From Sva-07 sp963716095 (GTDB lineage Bacteria > Actinomycetota > Acidimicrobiia > Acidimicrobiales > Ilumatobacteraceae): DNA of 64,000 nt. The position numbers and the translations under genes were made by a program. The stretch is taken from positions 124,001-188,000 of the forward strand of contig CAVQSV010000005.1 in assembly GCA_963716095.1 (NCBI GenBank), written 5' to 3'. The first letter of the stretch is position 1. Each line of letters starts with the position of its first letter. A model generated the notes under the pieces. The model was given only the letters and a program-made list of their open reading frames with translations, had not been told where the DNA came from and ran no database searches. Shown here one piece after another: positions 7,580 through 17,926 of the stretch.

Positions 7580-8589
7580 ATGACGGTCAGAGTCGGCATC
7601 AACGGTTTCGGACGCATCGGACGAAACTTCTTCGCGCCGCCAAAGCAAGCGGCGCCGACATCGACTTCGTGGCGGTGAACGACCTCGGATCGATCGACAC
7701 GATGGCGCACCTCCTCAAGTACGACTCGGTGCTCGGACGCTTCCCCGACAAGGTCACCGCGACCAAGTCGAGCATCAAGGCGGGCAGCGACACGCTCAAG
7801 GTGCTCAGCGAGCGCAATCCGGCCGATCTGCCGTGGGGCGATCTCGGTGTCGACGTCGTCGTGGAATCGACCGGCTTCTTCAACAGCCGCGATGGCGCAG
7901 CTGCCCACCTCGACGGTGGTGCACCGCTGGTGATCGTGTCGGCTCCGGCGTCGAATGCCGACGCCACGTTCGTCTACGGCGTGAACCACAAGGACTTCAG
8001 GATCAGCAAGCACAAGGTGATCTCGAACGCCAGCTGCACCACCAACTGCTTCGTTCCGATGGTCAAAGTGCTCGACGACGCGTTCGGTGTCGAGCAGGGC
8101 CTGATGACCACGATCCACTCCTACACCGGCGACCAGAACCTCGTCGACGGCCCGCACGGCGACATGCGTCGCGCTCGTGCGGCGGCGATCAACATCGTCC
8201 CCACGTCCACCGGCGCCGCCCGGGCGACATCGCTCGTGATGGAGTCGATGAAGGGCAAGCTCGACGGCACCGCACTTCGTGTGCCGACGCCCAACGGTTC
8301 GCTCACCGACTTCACCGTCAACTTGAAGAAGGCCGCCAGCGTCGAGCAGATCAACGCAGCGTTCGAAGCTGCCAGCAAGAAGGCCCTGAAGGGCGTCCTC
8401 AAGTACACCGAGGATCCGATCGTGCTGGCCGACATCGTCACCGACCCGCACTCGTGTGTGTTCGATGCCGGGCTCACGATGAGCATGGGCAAGCTGGTCA
8501 AGATCAACGGCTGGTACGACAACGAGTGGGGTTACTCGAACCGCCTCGTCGACCTCACGATGTTCACCGGCTCCAAAGTCAAGCGCTGA
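7580..8589 (+). CDS. gap: Type I glyceraldehyde-3-phosphate dehydrogenase, one frameshift near the N-terminus
   Basis: Oxidises glyceraldehyde-3-phosphate with NAD and phosphate to 1,3-bisphosphoglycerate. It starts at ATG 7580 behind a perfect AGGAGG at 7564-7569 with VGINGFGRIGRNFF; a missing base near 7633 then shifts the frame, and the rest (RAAKASGADIDFVAVND onward) runs in the next frame to the stop at 8589. The catalytic cysteine motif SNASCTTNC and the C-terminal WYDNEWGYSNR are intact. Since this is normally essential and everything else is conserved, a lost C in the sequence is likelier than a mutant gene. First gene of gap-pgk-tpiA; pgk starts 13 bases on. Confidence 0.9.
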
Positions 8590-8602
8590 GCGGGCGGCGA
8601 CC

Positions 8603-9748
8603 ATGAGCGAGATCCCCGTACTGGAGGATCTGGAGGCGCAACTCGGCGATCTGTCGGGCAAGCGCATCTTGGTGCGCACCGACTTCAACGTGCCGCTCGG
8701 CGACGACGGCCGGATCGCCGACGACTTCCGGATCCGCGCGGCCCTTCCCACCATCGAGTGGCTCACCGAGCGGGGTGCGAACGTCGTCACCGCCAGCCAT
8801 CTCGGTCGGCCGAAGGGTGCCCCGGATCCGAAGTTCTCGATGGATCCCGTGCGCGCCCGCCTCGCCGAGTTGGCGCCCGGCGTCGAGCTGCTCGAGAACC
8901 TTCGGTTCGATCCGGGCGAGACCGGCAACGACCCGGCGTTCGTCGCGCAGCTCGTCGACGGCATCGACGGCTACGTCAACGACGCGTTCGGTGCATCGCA
9001 TCGTGCGCATGCGTCGATCGTCGGCCCGCCGCAGTTCGTGCCCAGTGCAATGGGGCGCCTCCTGCAGCAGGAGGTCGAGGTCCTGCTCGGGCTTCGCGAC
9101 AAACCCAAGCATCCGTTCGTCGCGGTGCTGGGCGGCGCCAAGATCTCCGACAAGCTCGGCGTGGTCGAGGCGCTGTTGGACGTCGTCGACTCGCTGGTGA
9201 TCGGCGGGGCGATGTGTTTCACGTTCTTCGCCGCGCAGGGCAAGCCGATCGGCGATTCGCTGTTCGAGCCCGACCAGGTCGACACCTGCAAGCGCCTCCT
9301 CGCCGAAGCGACCGCCAAGGGCAAGACGATCCATCTGCCCGACGACATCACCGGCACGACCGCCGATGGCGAGTACGCCACGTTCGGGACCCGGCTGCCC
9401 GACGGGGCGAAGGGCTTCGACATCGGCCCCGGGTCGGCGGCTGCGTTCACCGACGTGATCATGGACGCTCGCATGGTGTTCTGGAACGGCCCGATGGGGA
9501 TGTTCGAAGACGAGCGGTTCGCCTCCGGCACACGGACGGTGGCACACGCCATGGCCGACACCAAGGCGTTCACCGTCGTCGGCGGTGGCGACTCGGCTGC
9601 CGCCCTGGCCCAGTTCAAACTCGATGACGAGGTCGACCACGTCTCCACCGGGGGCGGCGCCAGCCTCGAACTCCTCGAGAACGGCGACCTGCCCGGTCTC
9701 CAAGCACTCCGCAACGCCGCGCAACAGAACGGCACGAAGGGAACCTGA
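8603..9748 (+). CDS. pgk: Phosphoglycerate kinase
   Basis: Transfers phosphate from 1,3-bisphosphoglycerate to ADP, giving ATP and 3-phosphoglycerate. 381 residues, a little short of the usual 390-400. Signature RILVRTDFNVPLGDDG at about residue 22, ASHLGRPKG at about 65, NDAFGASHRAHASIVG at about 130, AVLGGAKISDKL at about 175, and the C-terminal VVGGGDSAAAL with STGGGASLELLE for nucleotide binding. ATG start. The stop overlaps the tpiA start by ATGA, so translational coupling is expected. Confidence 0.96.
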   Translation: MSEIPVLEDLEAQLGDLSGKRILVRTDFNVPLGDDGRIADDFRIRAALPTIEWLTERGANVVTASHLGRPKGAPDPKFSMDPVRARLAELAPGVELLENLRFDPGETGNDPAFVAQLVDGIDGYVNDAFGASHRAHASIVGPPQFVPSAMGRLLQQEVEVLLGLRDKPKHPFVAVLGGAKISDKLGVVEALLDVVDSLVIGGAMCFTFFAAQGKPIGDSLFEPDQVDTCKRLLAEATAKGKTIHLPDDITGTTADGEYATFGTRLPDGAKGFDIGPGSAAAFTDVIMDARMVFWNGPMGMFEDERFASGTRTVAHAMADTKAFTVVGGGDSAAALAQFKLDDEVDHVSTGGGASLELLENGDLPGLQALRNAAQQNGTKGT

Positions 9749-10518
9749 TGGCTCGACGCCCACTCATCTCCGGCAACTGGAAGATGAACCTCAACCACTT
9801 CGAGGCGATCCAAACCGTCCAGAAGCTGCACTACCTGGTGCCGACAGAGACGTTGCAGGACGTCGACGTGAGCATCCACCCACCGTTCACCGACATCCGC
9901 AGCATCCAGACGGTGATCGAAACCGAGGACCTCGACTTCCACCTCGGTGCCCAGCACTGCCACTTCGAAGACAGCGGTGCGTTCACCGGCGAGATCTCGC
10001 CGGCCTTCCTCGAGAAGCTCAACGTCGTGTACGTGATCGTCGGGCACTCCGAGCGGCGCGAGATCTTCGGTGAGACCGACGAGATGGTCAACACGAAGGT
10101 CGCGGCCATCCAGACCCACGGCATGACGCCGATCATGTGCTGTGGTGAAACGCTCGAGGAACGAGAAGCGGGGGACACCGAATCGAAGGTGCTCGGTCAG
10201 ATCGAGGCCGGTCTCGCTGGACGCACCAACGAACAGATCGCCTCGCTGGTGATCGCCTACGAGCCGATCTGGGCGATCGGTACCGGCAAGACCGCCACCA
10301 GCGACGACGCACAGACCGTGTGCGCGGCCATCCGCAACAAGCTCCGCGAGCTCACCGACGACGCGACCGCCGACGCAGTGCGGATCCAGTACGGCGGCTC
10401 GGTCAAGGGAGCGAACGCCACCGAGCTGATGGCGCAACCCGACATCGACGGCGCCCTCGTCGGCGGCGCCAGCCTCGATCCCGACGAATTCGCCAGCATC
10501 GTCCAGTTCGGAACCTGA
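9748..10518 (+). CDS. tpiA: Triosephosphate isomerase
   Basis: Interconverts dihydroxyacetone phosphate and glyceraldehyde-3-phosphate. 256 residues, normal length. SGNWKMNL holds the catalytic lysine, VIVGHSERREIFGE the catalytic histidine, and AYEPIWAIGTGKTA the catalytic glutamate and the loop-6 hinge; IQYGGSVKGAN and LVGGASLDP bind phosphate. Last gene of gap-pgk-tpiA. In many actinobacteria secG follows directly; here it is 7.4 kb away behind an ABC transporter operon. Confidence 0.96.
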   Translation: MARRPLISGNWKMNLNHFEAIQTVQKLHYLVPTETLQDVDVSIHPPFTDIRSIQTVIETEDLDFHLGAQHCHFEDSGAFTGEISPAFLEKLNVVYVIVGHSERREIFGETDEMVNTKVAAIQTHGMTPIMCCGETLEEREAGDTESKVLGQIEAGLAGRTNEQIASLVIAYEPIWAIGTGKTATSDDAQTVCAAIRNKLRELTDDATADAVRIQYGGSVKGANATELMAQPDIDGALVGGASLDPDEFASIVQFGT

Positions 10519-10523
10519 CCGTT

Positions 10524-10544
10524 ACGCGGTGCCAGGCACCGCGT
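10524..10544. terminator. Palindrome after tpiA (family D copy)
   Basis: ACGCGGTGCC-A-GGCACCGCGT, a perfect 10-bp stem around a central A starting 6 bases after the tpiA stop. Likely end of the gap-pgk-tpiA transcript. The rest of the 230-base leader before the ABC gene contains a 7-bp hairpin (GTCCAGG/CCTGGAC near 10673) and a strong AGGAGGA Shine-Dalgarno. Confidence 0.6.
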
Positions 10545-10751
10545 CGCCGGTTTGACTTTTCACACAGCCGAAATGCGGGTGCCTACCCCTCGGTAACTGC
10601 CGCTGCTAGGGTCGCCAGAGCTTCTTTCACCAGGGAGGGGGAAGAAGCGTGAGCAGTTGCTGTCGAACGCCGTCCAGGAAACACCTGGACGGGCGGTTCC
10701 TGTGGCACCCACACCCTCCCGTTTACATTCCCCATCCAGGAGGACAACTAC

Positions 10752-12580
10752 GTGAACACGACACGACGGGGCCGTTCGGCCCTCGCACTCGTTGCGGCGT
10801 CGGCGCTGGTCTTCGCAGCCTGTGGCAGCGATGACGACAGCGGCGACTCAGGAGACAGCGGTGGCGACACCACCGATGCTCCCGACACCACCGATGACGA
10901 AATGACCGATGACACCACCGACGCCGGGGAGGGCGACGGCGGTGCGACTGCTGAGGGGATTGCCTACGGCAACGCCCAGGAGTTCAGCAACTACAACAAC
11001 AACCTCGGCACCAGCAACTCGGTGAAGAACTCGATCGTTCTCAACCAGGTGCAGCCGAACCCGTACAACTTCGCCGGCCCGACCGGTGCGCCTCGAGCTC
11101 GACACCGAGCTGATGGACTCCGTCGAGATCGTCAGCGAAGACCCGCTGACCATCGAGTACGTCGTCAACGCCGATGCGGTGTGGTCCGACGGTGAGCCGA
11201 TCGACTGTGACGACTTCCAGCTGCAGTACTACGCCAACAACGGCCTGTACTTCCAGCTCGACGATGCCGGCGAGCCGGTCATCGACGAGGAGACCGAGGC
11301 CGAAGTGTTCCTCTTCGACCTGGTCGGCACCACCGGCTACGACCGATGGACGACGCCCTCGCATGCTCCGAGGACGGCAAGACCATCACGGTCACCTACG
11401 CCGAGCCGTTCGCCGACTGGCAGTCGGTGTTCAGCGGCCAGATTCCGGCCCACGTCATCGAGCGTGAGTCCGGCGTCGACGACCTGTTGGGTGCGTTCGA
11501 GGCCGACGACATCGAGGCCATCACGGCCATCGCCGAGACCTACAACACGCTGTACACGGTGAACCCGGGCGAGATCAACGACGACACCATGCTCTCCGGT
11601 GGCAAGTTCGCCATCGGTGCGTGGGAGCCGGGCGCGAGCATCACGCTCGTCCCGAACGAGGCCTACTGGGGTACCCCCGCAGAAGGTCCGGTCGTGATCC
11701 GCATCATCGCTGAGGAAGCACAGTCCCAGGCGCTCGCCAACGGCGAGATCAACGCCATGGACCCGCAGCCGAGCGTCGACCTCATCGGTCAGCTCGACGC
11801 CATCGACGGCGTCATCGTCGAGACCGGCAACCAGTACATCTGGGAGCACTTCGACTTCAACTTCAACAGCGAGATCTGGAGCGACATCCAGGTGCGTGAG
11901 GCATTTGCCAAGTGCTTGCCTCGTGAGCAGATGGTCGAAGCGCTGATCCAGCCGGTGAACCCGGAGGCCGAGGTCCTCAACAACCGTTGGATCCAGCCGT
12001 TCGAAGATGGCTACCAGGACAACTCTGGTGGCGTCTCCGAGCTCGACCTCGAAGCCGCCCAGGCGCTCCTCGATGCTTCCGGCGTCGCGCAGCCCGTTCC
12101 GGTGCGCCTCGGCTGGTTCGACAACGGTGGCAACCAGCGTCGTACCGACCAGGTCGCTCTCACCATCGAGAGCTGCAACCAGATCGGCTTCGACATCCAG
12201 GACGCCGGCTCCGAGACGTTCTTCGACGTCGAGCTGGCCGCTGGTGACTGGGACATCGCCATGTTCGCATGGGCCGGTAGCCCGCTGAAGAGCGGTGCCG
12301 TGTCGCACCTACCAGTCTGGGTACCGGCAACAATGTCGGCAACATCGACATCCCGGAGATCGAGCCGCTCCTCGACGGAGTTGCTCGTCACGACCGGATC
12401 CGCAGGCTCAGATCGATCTGGCCAACCAGATCGACACGATCCTGTGGGAGAAGCTGGCCACCATCCCGGTGTTCAGCTTCCCGGGTGTCGTCGCCTACAG
12501 CGACAACGCCGGCCAACGTGGTGTACAACCCGTCGCAGAACGGGCTCACCTGGAACGCTGCTTCTTGGCAGCTCTCCTGA
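10752..12580 (+). CDS. ABC transporter substrate-binding lipoprotein, SBP family 5 (peptide/nickel type), six frameshifts
   Basis: Extracellular lipoprotein of about 610 residues that should deliver peptides or a similar ligand to the permeases downstream. GTG start behind AGGAGGA. Signal peptide with lipobox VFAACGSD, then an Asp/Thr-rich linker to about residue 70. Family 5 features: WSDGEPIDCDDFQLQYY, TYAEPFADWQ, FAIGAWEPG and LANQIDTILWEKLATIP. To read it through one must correct about six single-base indels, near 11085, 11344, 12304, 12322, 12401 and 12515, mostly in G/C runs. Sequence stays family-like on both sides of each break, so errors are likelier than decay, but a true pseudogene cannot be ruled out. 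Ends NAASWQLS, TGA 12578-12580. Confidence 0.78.
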
Positions 12581-12618
12581 TCCAGGTCCGGTCGCTCTGA
12601 CCTGACTACTGTGAAGCG

Positions 12619-12646
12619 GGTGCGCCGGGCTCCGGCCCGGCGCACC
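12619..12646 (+). terminator. Strong hairpin between binding-protein and permease genes
   Basis: GGTGCGCCGGGC-TCCG-GCCCGGCGCACC: a perfect 12-bp GC stem with a four-base loop, 38 bases after the binding-protein stop and 23 before the permease start. The position fits an attenuator or RNA-stability element that leaves more binding-protein mRNA than permease mRNA, as seen in other ABC operons. Confidence 0.7.
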
Positions 12647-12669
12647 ATCTTCGTTTCAGACCTCTTCGT

Positions 12670-14163
12670 ATGTTCTTCTTCATCGTTCGCCGCATGCTGG
12701 TCGCCATCCCGATCCTGTTCGCGTCGTCGTTCTTCATGTTCTTCCTGGTCACCATCTCCGGTGACCCGTTGGCCGACCTGCGCCAGTCGACCAACCCCAA
12801 CGTCGATCAACTGATCGCCGCTCGCCGTCAGCGCCTCAACCTCGATCAGGGGTTCTTCGAGCGCTACATCGACTGGCTGAGCGGCATCCTTCGCGGCGAC
12901 TTCGGCCAGAACCGCGAGGGCCAGGACGTCTCCGCCCTGCTCGGCGACGCCGTCGTCACCACCTTCCGCCTCGTGCTCCTCGCGTCGCTGCTGTCGATCG
13001 TGCTCGGCATCCTCGTCGGCATCATCTCCGCCGTGCGCCAGTACAGCGTCATCGACTACTCGTCGACGTTCGCTGCGTTCCTCTTCTATTCGCTTCCGGT
13101 GTTCTGGTTGGCGGTGCTCCTCAAGGAGTTCGGCGCCATCCGGTTCAACGACTTCCTCGAAGCGCCCGGTCTGTCGGTCACCGGCATCATCATCCTCAGC
13201 GTGTTGCCGGCGATCTTCGCGTACGGCATCGCCCCGGGAGACACCAAGCGCCGAGCGCTCATTGCTGCGGCATCACCGGCGTCGTCTTCCTCGTCGGTCT
13301 CGTGATCATCGATGCGACCGACTGGATGCTCAATCCCGGGTTGTCGTTGCCGGTGATCGCCCTGCTGTCCCTGCTGATCGGGGTCGGTTCGGCGGCGCTG
13401 TTCGCGCCGCTCGAGAACCGTCGGGTGCTGGCTGCCGAGCATGGTCACCGCGCTCGTCGGCGTGGTCGGTTCGGTGGTTTTCAGCTCGTGGATCGAAGAT
13501 CCGAGCTGGACGCAGCTGCTGTTGTTGTTCGTGTTCTCGCTGCTCACCGGTGCCGTCGTCGGCTCGCTCGTCGGTGGCGAGATCGACCGCCGCGCCGCGG
13601 TCAGCGCGGGCATGTGGACGACGGTCGGCGTCGGCCTGGTGGTCGTGTTCGACCAGTTCATCTCGGCGTGGGAACCGGGACGTACCATCGCCACGATCGG
13701 CCCGCAGAGCCCCAACCTCACCGGGCCGTTCTGGGTGCGGATGATCGACTACGCCGGCCACCAGATCCTGCCGTCGATCACCCTGGCGCTCATCGGTTTC
13801 GCCACGTTCATGCGGTTCACACGCTCGTCGATGCTCGAAACGCTCAAGTCCGACTACGTCCGCACGGCCAAGGCCAAGGGCCTGCCCGGCACGCAGGTGA
13901 TCATGCGCCACGCGTTCCGTACGGCGCTCATTCCGGTGATGACGGTCGTCACGATCAGCATCGCCGCGATCATCGAGGGCGCCGTCATCACCGAGCAGGT
14001 CTTTGCCTGGAAGGGCATGGGTTCGCTGTTCATCGAGGGCCTGAACAACGTCGATCCGTACCCGGTGATGGGCTTCTTGCTCGTCACGTCGATCGTGATC
14101 ATCTTCATGAACGCTGTTGCCGACATCATGTACGCCTATCTCGACCCGAGGATCCGCCGATGA
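12670..14163 (+). CDS. ABC transporter permease, DppB/OppB type, two frameshifts
   Basis: First membrane subunit, about 497 residues. It starts FFFIVRRMLVAIPILF, the standard first transmembrane helix of DppB-type permeases. The binding-protein-dependent transport signature lies near the end: TLALIGFATFMRFTRSSMLE, DYVRTAKAKGLP (EAA loop that docks the ATPase) and RHAFRTALIPV. A long extra stretch with hydrophobic helices between about 190 and 330 makes it longer than the usual 310-340 residues. Two single-base shifts, near 13270 (lost G) and 13436 (extra G), break the frame inside that stretch. The stop overlaps the next permease by ATGA. Confidence 0.82.
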
Positions 14164-15194
14164 GCGACCCCACCAGCGGCCGCGATCCCGGTCGCATCCC
14201 CAAGTCGGTCGCGGCGCCAGGCCGGGCCGGCGTGAACATCGCCGGGCTCGATTCCGAAGACGTCGGCCGCGCCGAGTCGGGCGAGTTCACGATCCAGTCG
14301 CGCACGCAGTGGCAGATGATTCGGCGCCGGTTCTTCCGGCACCGCCTCGCCATGGGCAGCCTCACCGTGCTGATCGCGATGGTGATCCTCGCCTACGTCG
14401 GGTTGCCGCTGTGGAAGTACCCGTACAACATGAGTGGCACCCTCCAGAACGGTGGCCAACCGACCCTCGACGTGATCCCGTGGCTCGATGGCGACGGCAT
14501 GATGATCGGCGAGCACCCCTTCGGCCAGGACACGATCGGACGCGACTATTTCGCGGTCACGCTGCGCGGGGCCCAGCAGAGCCTGGTGATCGCCACGGTC
14601 GCCGGGCTGATCGCCACCGTGATCGGCACGGTCCTCGGAGCGCTCTCCGGTTTCTACCGCGGTGTGACCGACACGATCATCATGCGTTTCGTCGACGTCA
14701 TGTTCACCATCCCGCTGCTGCTGGTTGCCGCGGTCCTCGGTCGCCGCTTCGGTTCGTCGAGCATCTTCATCCTGGCGTTGATCATCGCGTTGGCATCGTG
14801 GCTCACGACGTCTCGAATCATTCGAGCCGAGTTCATGTCGCTGCGCGAGAAGGAGTACGTCGAGGCCGCCCGCGCGCTGGGCGCATCGAACAAGCGGATC
14901 ATCTGGCGTCACATCATGCCGAACGCGATCGGCTCGATCGTGGTGACCGCAACGCTGCTGATCTCCGCTGCGATCCTGGTCGAGACGGCACTGTCGTTCC
15001 TCGGCCTCGGCGTCGGCGGCAGCGACTGGTCGCTCGGCAAACAGGTGGCGACCTATCAGACGGCGTTCACCACACGACCGTGGTTGTTCTGGTGGCCCGG
15101 CATGTTCATCGTCACGATTGCGTTGTGCATCAACTTCATCGGTGACGGTCTGCGTGATGCGTTCGACCCCAAGCAGACACGGGTGCGTCAGTGA
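14160..15194 (+). CDS. ABC transporter permease, DppC/OppC type
   Basis: Second membrane subunit, 344 residues, frame intact. The N-terminus has a long cytoplasmic tail, then FRHRLAMGSLTVLIAMVIL as the first helix and a periplasmic loop with HPFGQDTIGRDYFA, the OppC_N-type signature. The core domain carries FVDVMFTIPLLL and EYVEAARALGASNKRIIWRH (EAA loop). Start ATG 14160 overlaps the stop of the DppB gene, and its own stop overlaps the GTG of the next ATPase, so the block is translated as one operon. Confidence 0.92.
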   Translation: MSDPTSGRDPGRIPKSVAAPGRAGVNIAGLDSEDVGRAESGEFTIQSRTQWQMIRRRFFRHRLAMGSLTVLIAMVILAYVGLPLWKYPYNMSGTLQNGGQPTLDVIPWLDGDGMMIGEHPFGQDTIGRDYFAVTLRGAQQSLVIATVAGLIATVIGTVLGALSGFYRGVTDTIIMRFVDVMFTIPLLLVAAVLGRRFGSSSIFILALIIALASWLTTSRIIRAEFMSLREKEYVEAARALGASNKRIIWRHIMPNAIGSIVVTATLLISAAILVETALSFLGLGVGGSDWSLGKQVATYQTAFTTRPWLFWWPGMFIVTIALCINFIGDGLRDAFDPKQTRVRQ

Positions 15195-16351
15195 CCGCAA
15201 TCATCGAACCTGCTTCGGCCGGTGCGAACGAGTCCAGCGAAGGCTGGGACGACGTGCTGCTCCGGGTCGACAACCTCGGTGTGTCGTTCCCGACCGAGGA
15301 CGGTGTCGTCGAAGCGGTTCGTGGCGTCAGCTACCAGGTCAAACGCAACGAGGTGTTCGCGATCGTCGGCGAGTCGGGTTGCGGCAAGTCCGTTTCCACC
15401 ATGGCGTTGATGGGGCTGCTGCCGCGCACCGCGCAGATCACCGGCCAGGCGCAGTATCTCGATCACGATCTGATCAATCAGCCCGAGCGCAAGGTGCGTG
15501 GATTCCGGGGCAACAACATCTCGATGATCTTCCAGGATCCGATGACGTCGCTCAACCCGGTGTACACCGTCGGCCGTCAGCTCTCCGAGGCGGTGCTCGC
15601 CCACCATCGTGTGGCACCCAAGGTTGCCAAGGAACGGGCGATCGAGATGCTCGACACCGTCGGCATCCCGCAGGCACGTCAGCGGGCCAACTCGTACCCG
15701 CACGAGTTCTCCGGCGGTATGCGCCAGCGTGTGATGATCGCGATGGCGATCATCAACGACCCCGAGATCATCATCGCCGACGAGCCGACCACGGCACTCG
15801 ACGTCACGGTGCAGGCCCAGATCCTCGACACCTTGCTCGAAGTGAAGGACGCGGTCGGTGCGGCAATCGTCCTGATCACCCACGACCTCGGCGTCGTTGC
15901 CGGCGTCGCCGACCGGGTGGGCGTGATGTACGCCGGCCGGTTCGTCGAGGACGGCACGGCCGAGGCCGTGTTCCACCGCCCGCGGATGCCGTACACGGCA
16001 GGTCTGCTCGGCTCGGTGCCGTCGCTGACGAGCGCCAGCGGTGAACTGATCCCGATCCAGGGTGCGCCGCCCAGCCTGATCCAGCCGCCCGACGGCTGCA
16101 AGTTCGCAGCCCGGTGCCCGCTCGTTGCGCCCGAGTGCCTCACGTCGGAGCCGCCGCTGGCGGCCACGGACGACGCCGACCACCGGGCGGCGTGCCACCG
16201 CTGGGAGGCGGTGGCAGCCGAGCCCGACGCCACGATGCTCTTCCGCGACGTGTTCGCCGAAGAACAGGAGGCGGCAGCGGCCGAGAGAGCGGATGCCCAC
16301 GCCGACAGCGAGGTGTCCGAGTGGGCCCCGACGACGGAGGGCGAGTCATGA
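15191..16351 (+). CDS. ABC transporter ATP-binding protein, DppD/OppD type
   Basis: 386-residue ATPase. Walker A GESGCGKSV, Q-loop IFQDPMTSLNP, signature FSGGMRQRVMIAMA, Walker B IIIADEPTTALD, H-loop LITHDLGV. The C-terminal oligopeptide/dipeptide transporter domain is present, with CKFAARCPL and further cysteines (C-x(n)-C pattern) that in OppD/OppF proteins can hold an iron-sulfur cluster. The last 40 residues are acidic and Ala-rich. GTG start overlaps the upstream stop; ATGA overlap with the next gene. Confidence 0.93.
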   Translation: MTAIIEPASAGANESSEGWDDVLLRVDNLGVSFPTEDGVVEAVRGVSYQVKRNEVFAIVGESGCGKSVSTMALMGLLPRTAQITGQAQYLDHDLINQPERKVRGFRGNNISMIFQDPMTSLNPVYTVGRQLSEAVLAHHRVAPKVAKERAIEMLDTVGIPQARQRANSYPHEFSGGMRQRVMIAMAIINDPEIIIADEPTTALDVTVQAQILDTLLEVKDAVGAAIVLITHDLGVVAGVADRVGVMYAGRFVEDGTAEAVFHRPRMPYTAGLLGSVPSLTSASGELIPIQGAPPSLIQPPDGCKFAARCPLVAPECLTSEPPLAATDDADHRAACHRWEAVAAEPDATMLFRDVFAEEQEAAAAERADAHADSEVSEWAPTTEGES

Positions 16352-17376
16352 GCGACCCACTTCTGCAGGTCACCAATCTGGTCAAGGAGTTCCCGATCCG
16401 TAGCAGCGGGTTCTTCACCAAGGTGGTCGGCAAGGTGCAGGCCGTGTCCGACGTGACGTTCGACATCGGCCGCGCCGAGACCCTCGGCCTGGTGGGCGAG
16501 TCCGGCTCGGGCAAGAGCACCGCAGGGCGGGCCCTGCTTCGGCTGCACGAGCCGACGTCCGGCTCGATCGTGTTCGAGGGTCAAGAACTCGTCGATCTGC
16601 CCGCCAAGGACATGCAGCGGTTGCGTCGCAAGATGCAGATCGTGTTCCAGGATCCCTACGCCTCGTTGAACCCGAAGATGCCGGTGAACGACATCATCGG
16701 CGAACCGTTGCAGATCCACGAGTCTTTGACCGGCAAGGAACGTCAGAAGCGGGTGGCGTCGCTGCTCGATGACGTCGGCCTCAGCCCCGAACACGGCAAC
16801 CGCTACCCGCACGAGTTCTCGGGCGGACAGCGTCAGCGCATCGGTATCGCCCGGGCGCTCGCGCTCGACCCCAGTTTCATCGTCCTCGACGAGCCGGTGT
16901 CGGCGCTCGACGTGTCGGTGCAGGCCGGTGTGGTCAATCTGCTCAAGAATCTGCAGCGCGAACGCGACATCGCGTATCTGTTCATCGCCCACGATCTGTC
17001 GGTGGTGCGTCACGTGTCCGACCGTGTTGCGGTGATGTATCTCGGCAAGATCGTCGAGATCGGCGACCGTGACGTGATCTACGAGCGCCCGACGCATCCG
17101 TACACGACGGCGTTGCTGTCGGCGGTGCCGGTGCCCGACCCGACGATCGAGAAGGTGCGCCAGCGCATCGTGCTCGAAGGCGACGTGCCGTCGCCGATCG
17201 ACCCGCCGAGCGGCTGTCGGTTCCGTACGCGCTGCTGGAAGGCGCAGGACATCTGCGCTGCCGAGGAGCCGCCCTTGATCGAACGCGAGCCCGGGCTGGC
17301 GTCCGCCTGTCACTTCCCGATGGAACCGGGCGAGGCCGCAACTCCGGTCAGCCTCGGTTCGTCATCGGCGAAGTGA
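16348..17376 (+). CDS. ABC transporter ATP-binding protein, DppF/OppF type
   Basis: Second ATPase, 342 residues. Walker A GESGSGKST, Q-loop VFQDPYASLNPKM, signature FSGGQRQRIGIARA, Walker B FIVLDEPVSALD, H-loop FIAHDLSV, then the oligopeptide transporter C-terminal domain with CRFRTRCWKA. With the two permeases, OppD-like ATPase and binding lipoprotein it completes a five-gene peptide/nickel-family importer. The ligand is not readable from sequence. Its stop overlaps the GTG of the following membrane-protein gene. Confidence 0.93.
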   Translation: MSDPLLQVTNLVKEFPIRSSGFFTKVVGKVQAVSDVTFDIGRAETLGLVGESGSGKSTAGRALLRLHEPTSGSIVFEGQELVDLPAKDMQRLRRKMQIVFQDPYASLNPKMPVNDIIGEPLQIHESLTGKERQKRVASLLDDVGLSPEHGNRYPHEFSGGQRQRIGIARALALDPSFIVLDEPVSALDVSVQAGVVNLLKNLQRERDIAYLFIAHDLSVVRHVSDRVAVMYLGKIVEIGDRDVIYERPTHPYTTALLSAVPVPDPTIEKVRQRIVLEGDVPSPIDPPSGCRFRTRCWKAQDICAAEEPPLIEREPGLASACHFPMEPGEAATPVSLGSSSAK

Positions 17377-17921
17377 GCGACCCCGATTCGAGCGCCGATC
17401 GCACGTCGACGGTGTTGCACTCGTCGTTGACCGGAATCGGTTTCTCGTTCCTCGGGGTGGCGATTCTGGTCGGGTTGGCGGCCTTCTCGGCTCTGACTGG
17501 TGGGTCGGGTACCGTCACCGTGTCGCTGGCGGTCGTTGCGGTATTGGGTGCCGGCGTCGTGTTCTTCGACATGCCGATCTCGTCGTCGTTCGACGCCGAT
17601 GGAGTGACCCGCCGTGCGCTGCTCAGGCGCCAGCGACTGGCGTGGGACGACGTCGACCGGCTCTCGCGCAGCCGCAAGGGGATGTTTCGATCGTCGAAGA
17701 TGGCGCCGATGGGTGGTTTGATCGCCGTGCGCGAACGCCGCAACTACACCCTGGTCGACCGGATGGAAGGTCACGCCGAGTACGTGCAGCTGCGTGCGTC
17801 GCTCGGCGAGGCAGGGGAGCGGTTGGGTATCGACCGCATCGCCGAACCGCCGATCGATCAGGCACCGACGTGGTTGCACCGAAGCGCCAAGTGGGCGCCG
17901 GACAACCAGGCTGACCGGTAG
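17373..17921 (+). CDS. Membrane protein with PH-like C-terminal domain, function unknown
   Basis: 182 residues. Two hydrophobic helices at about residues 20-42 and 48-65, then a cytoplasmic beta-rich part (FDADGVTRRALLRRQRLAWDDVDRL) that resembles bacterial PH-like (bPH) domains, and a charged tail with two Trp. GTG start overlaps the stop of the upstream ATPase, so it is likely co-translated with the transporter; the link may be positional only, as secG follows 5 bases later. I do not recognise a specific function. Confidence 0.72.
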   Translation: MSDPDSSADRTSTVLHSSLTGIGFSFLGVAILVGLAAFSALTGGSGTVTVSLAVVAVLGAGVVFFDMPISSSFDADGVTRRALLRRQRLAWDDVDRLSRSRKGMFRSSKMAPMGGLIAVRERRNYTLVDRMEGHAEYVQLRASLGEAGERLGIDRIAEPPIDQAPTWLHRSAKWAPDNQADR

Positions 17922-17926
17922 GCTTG

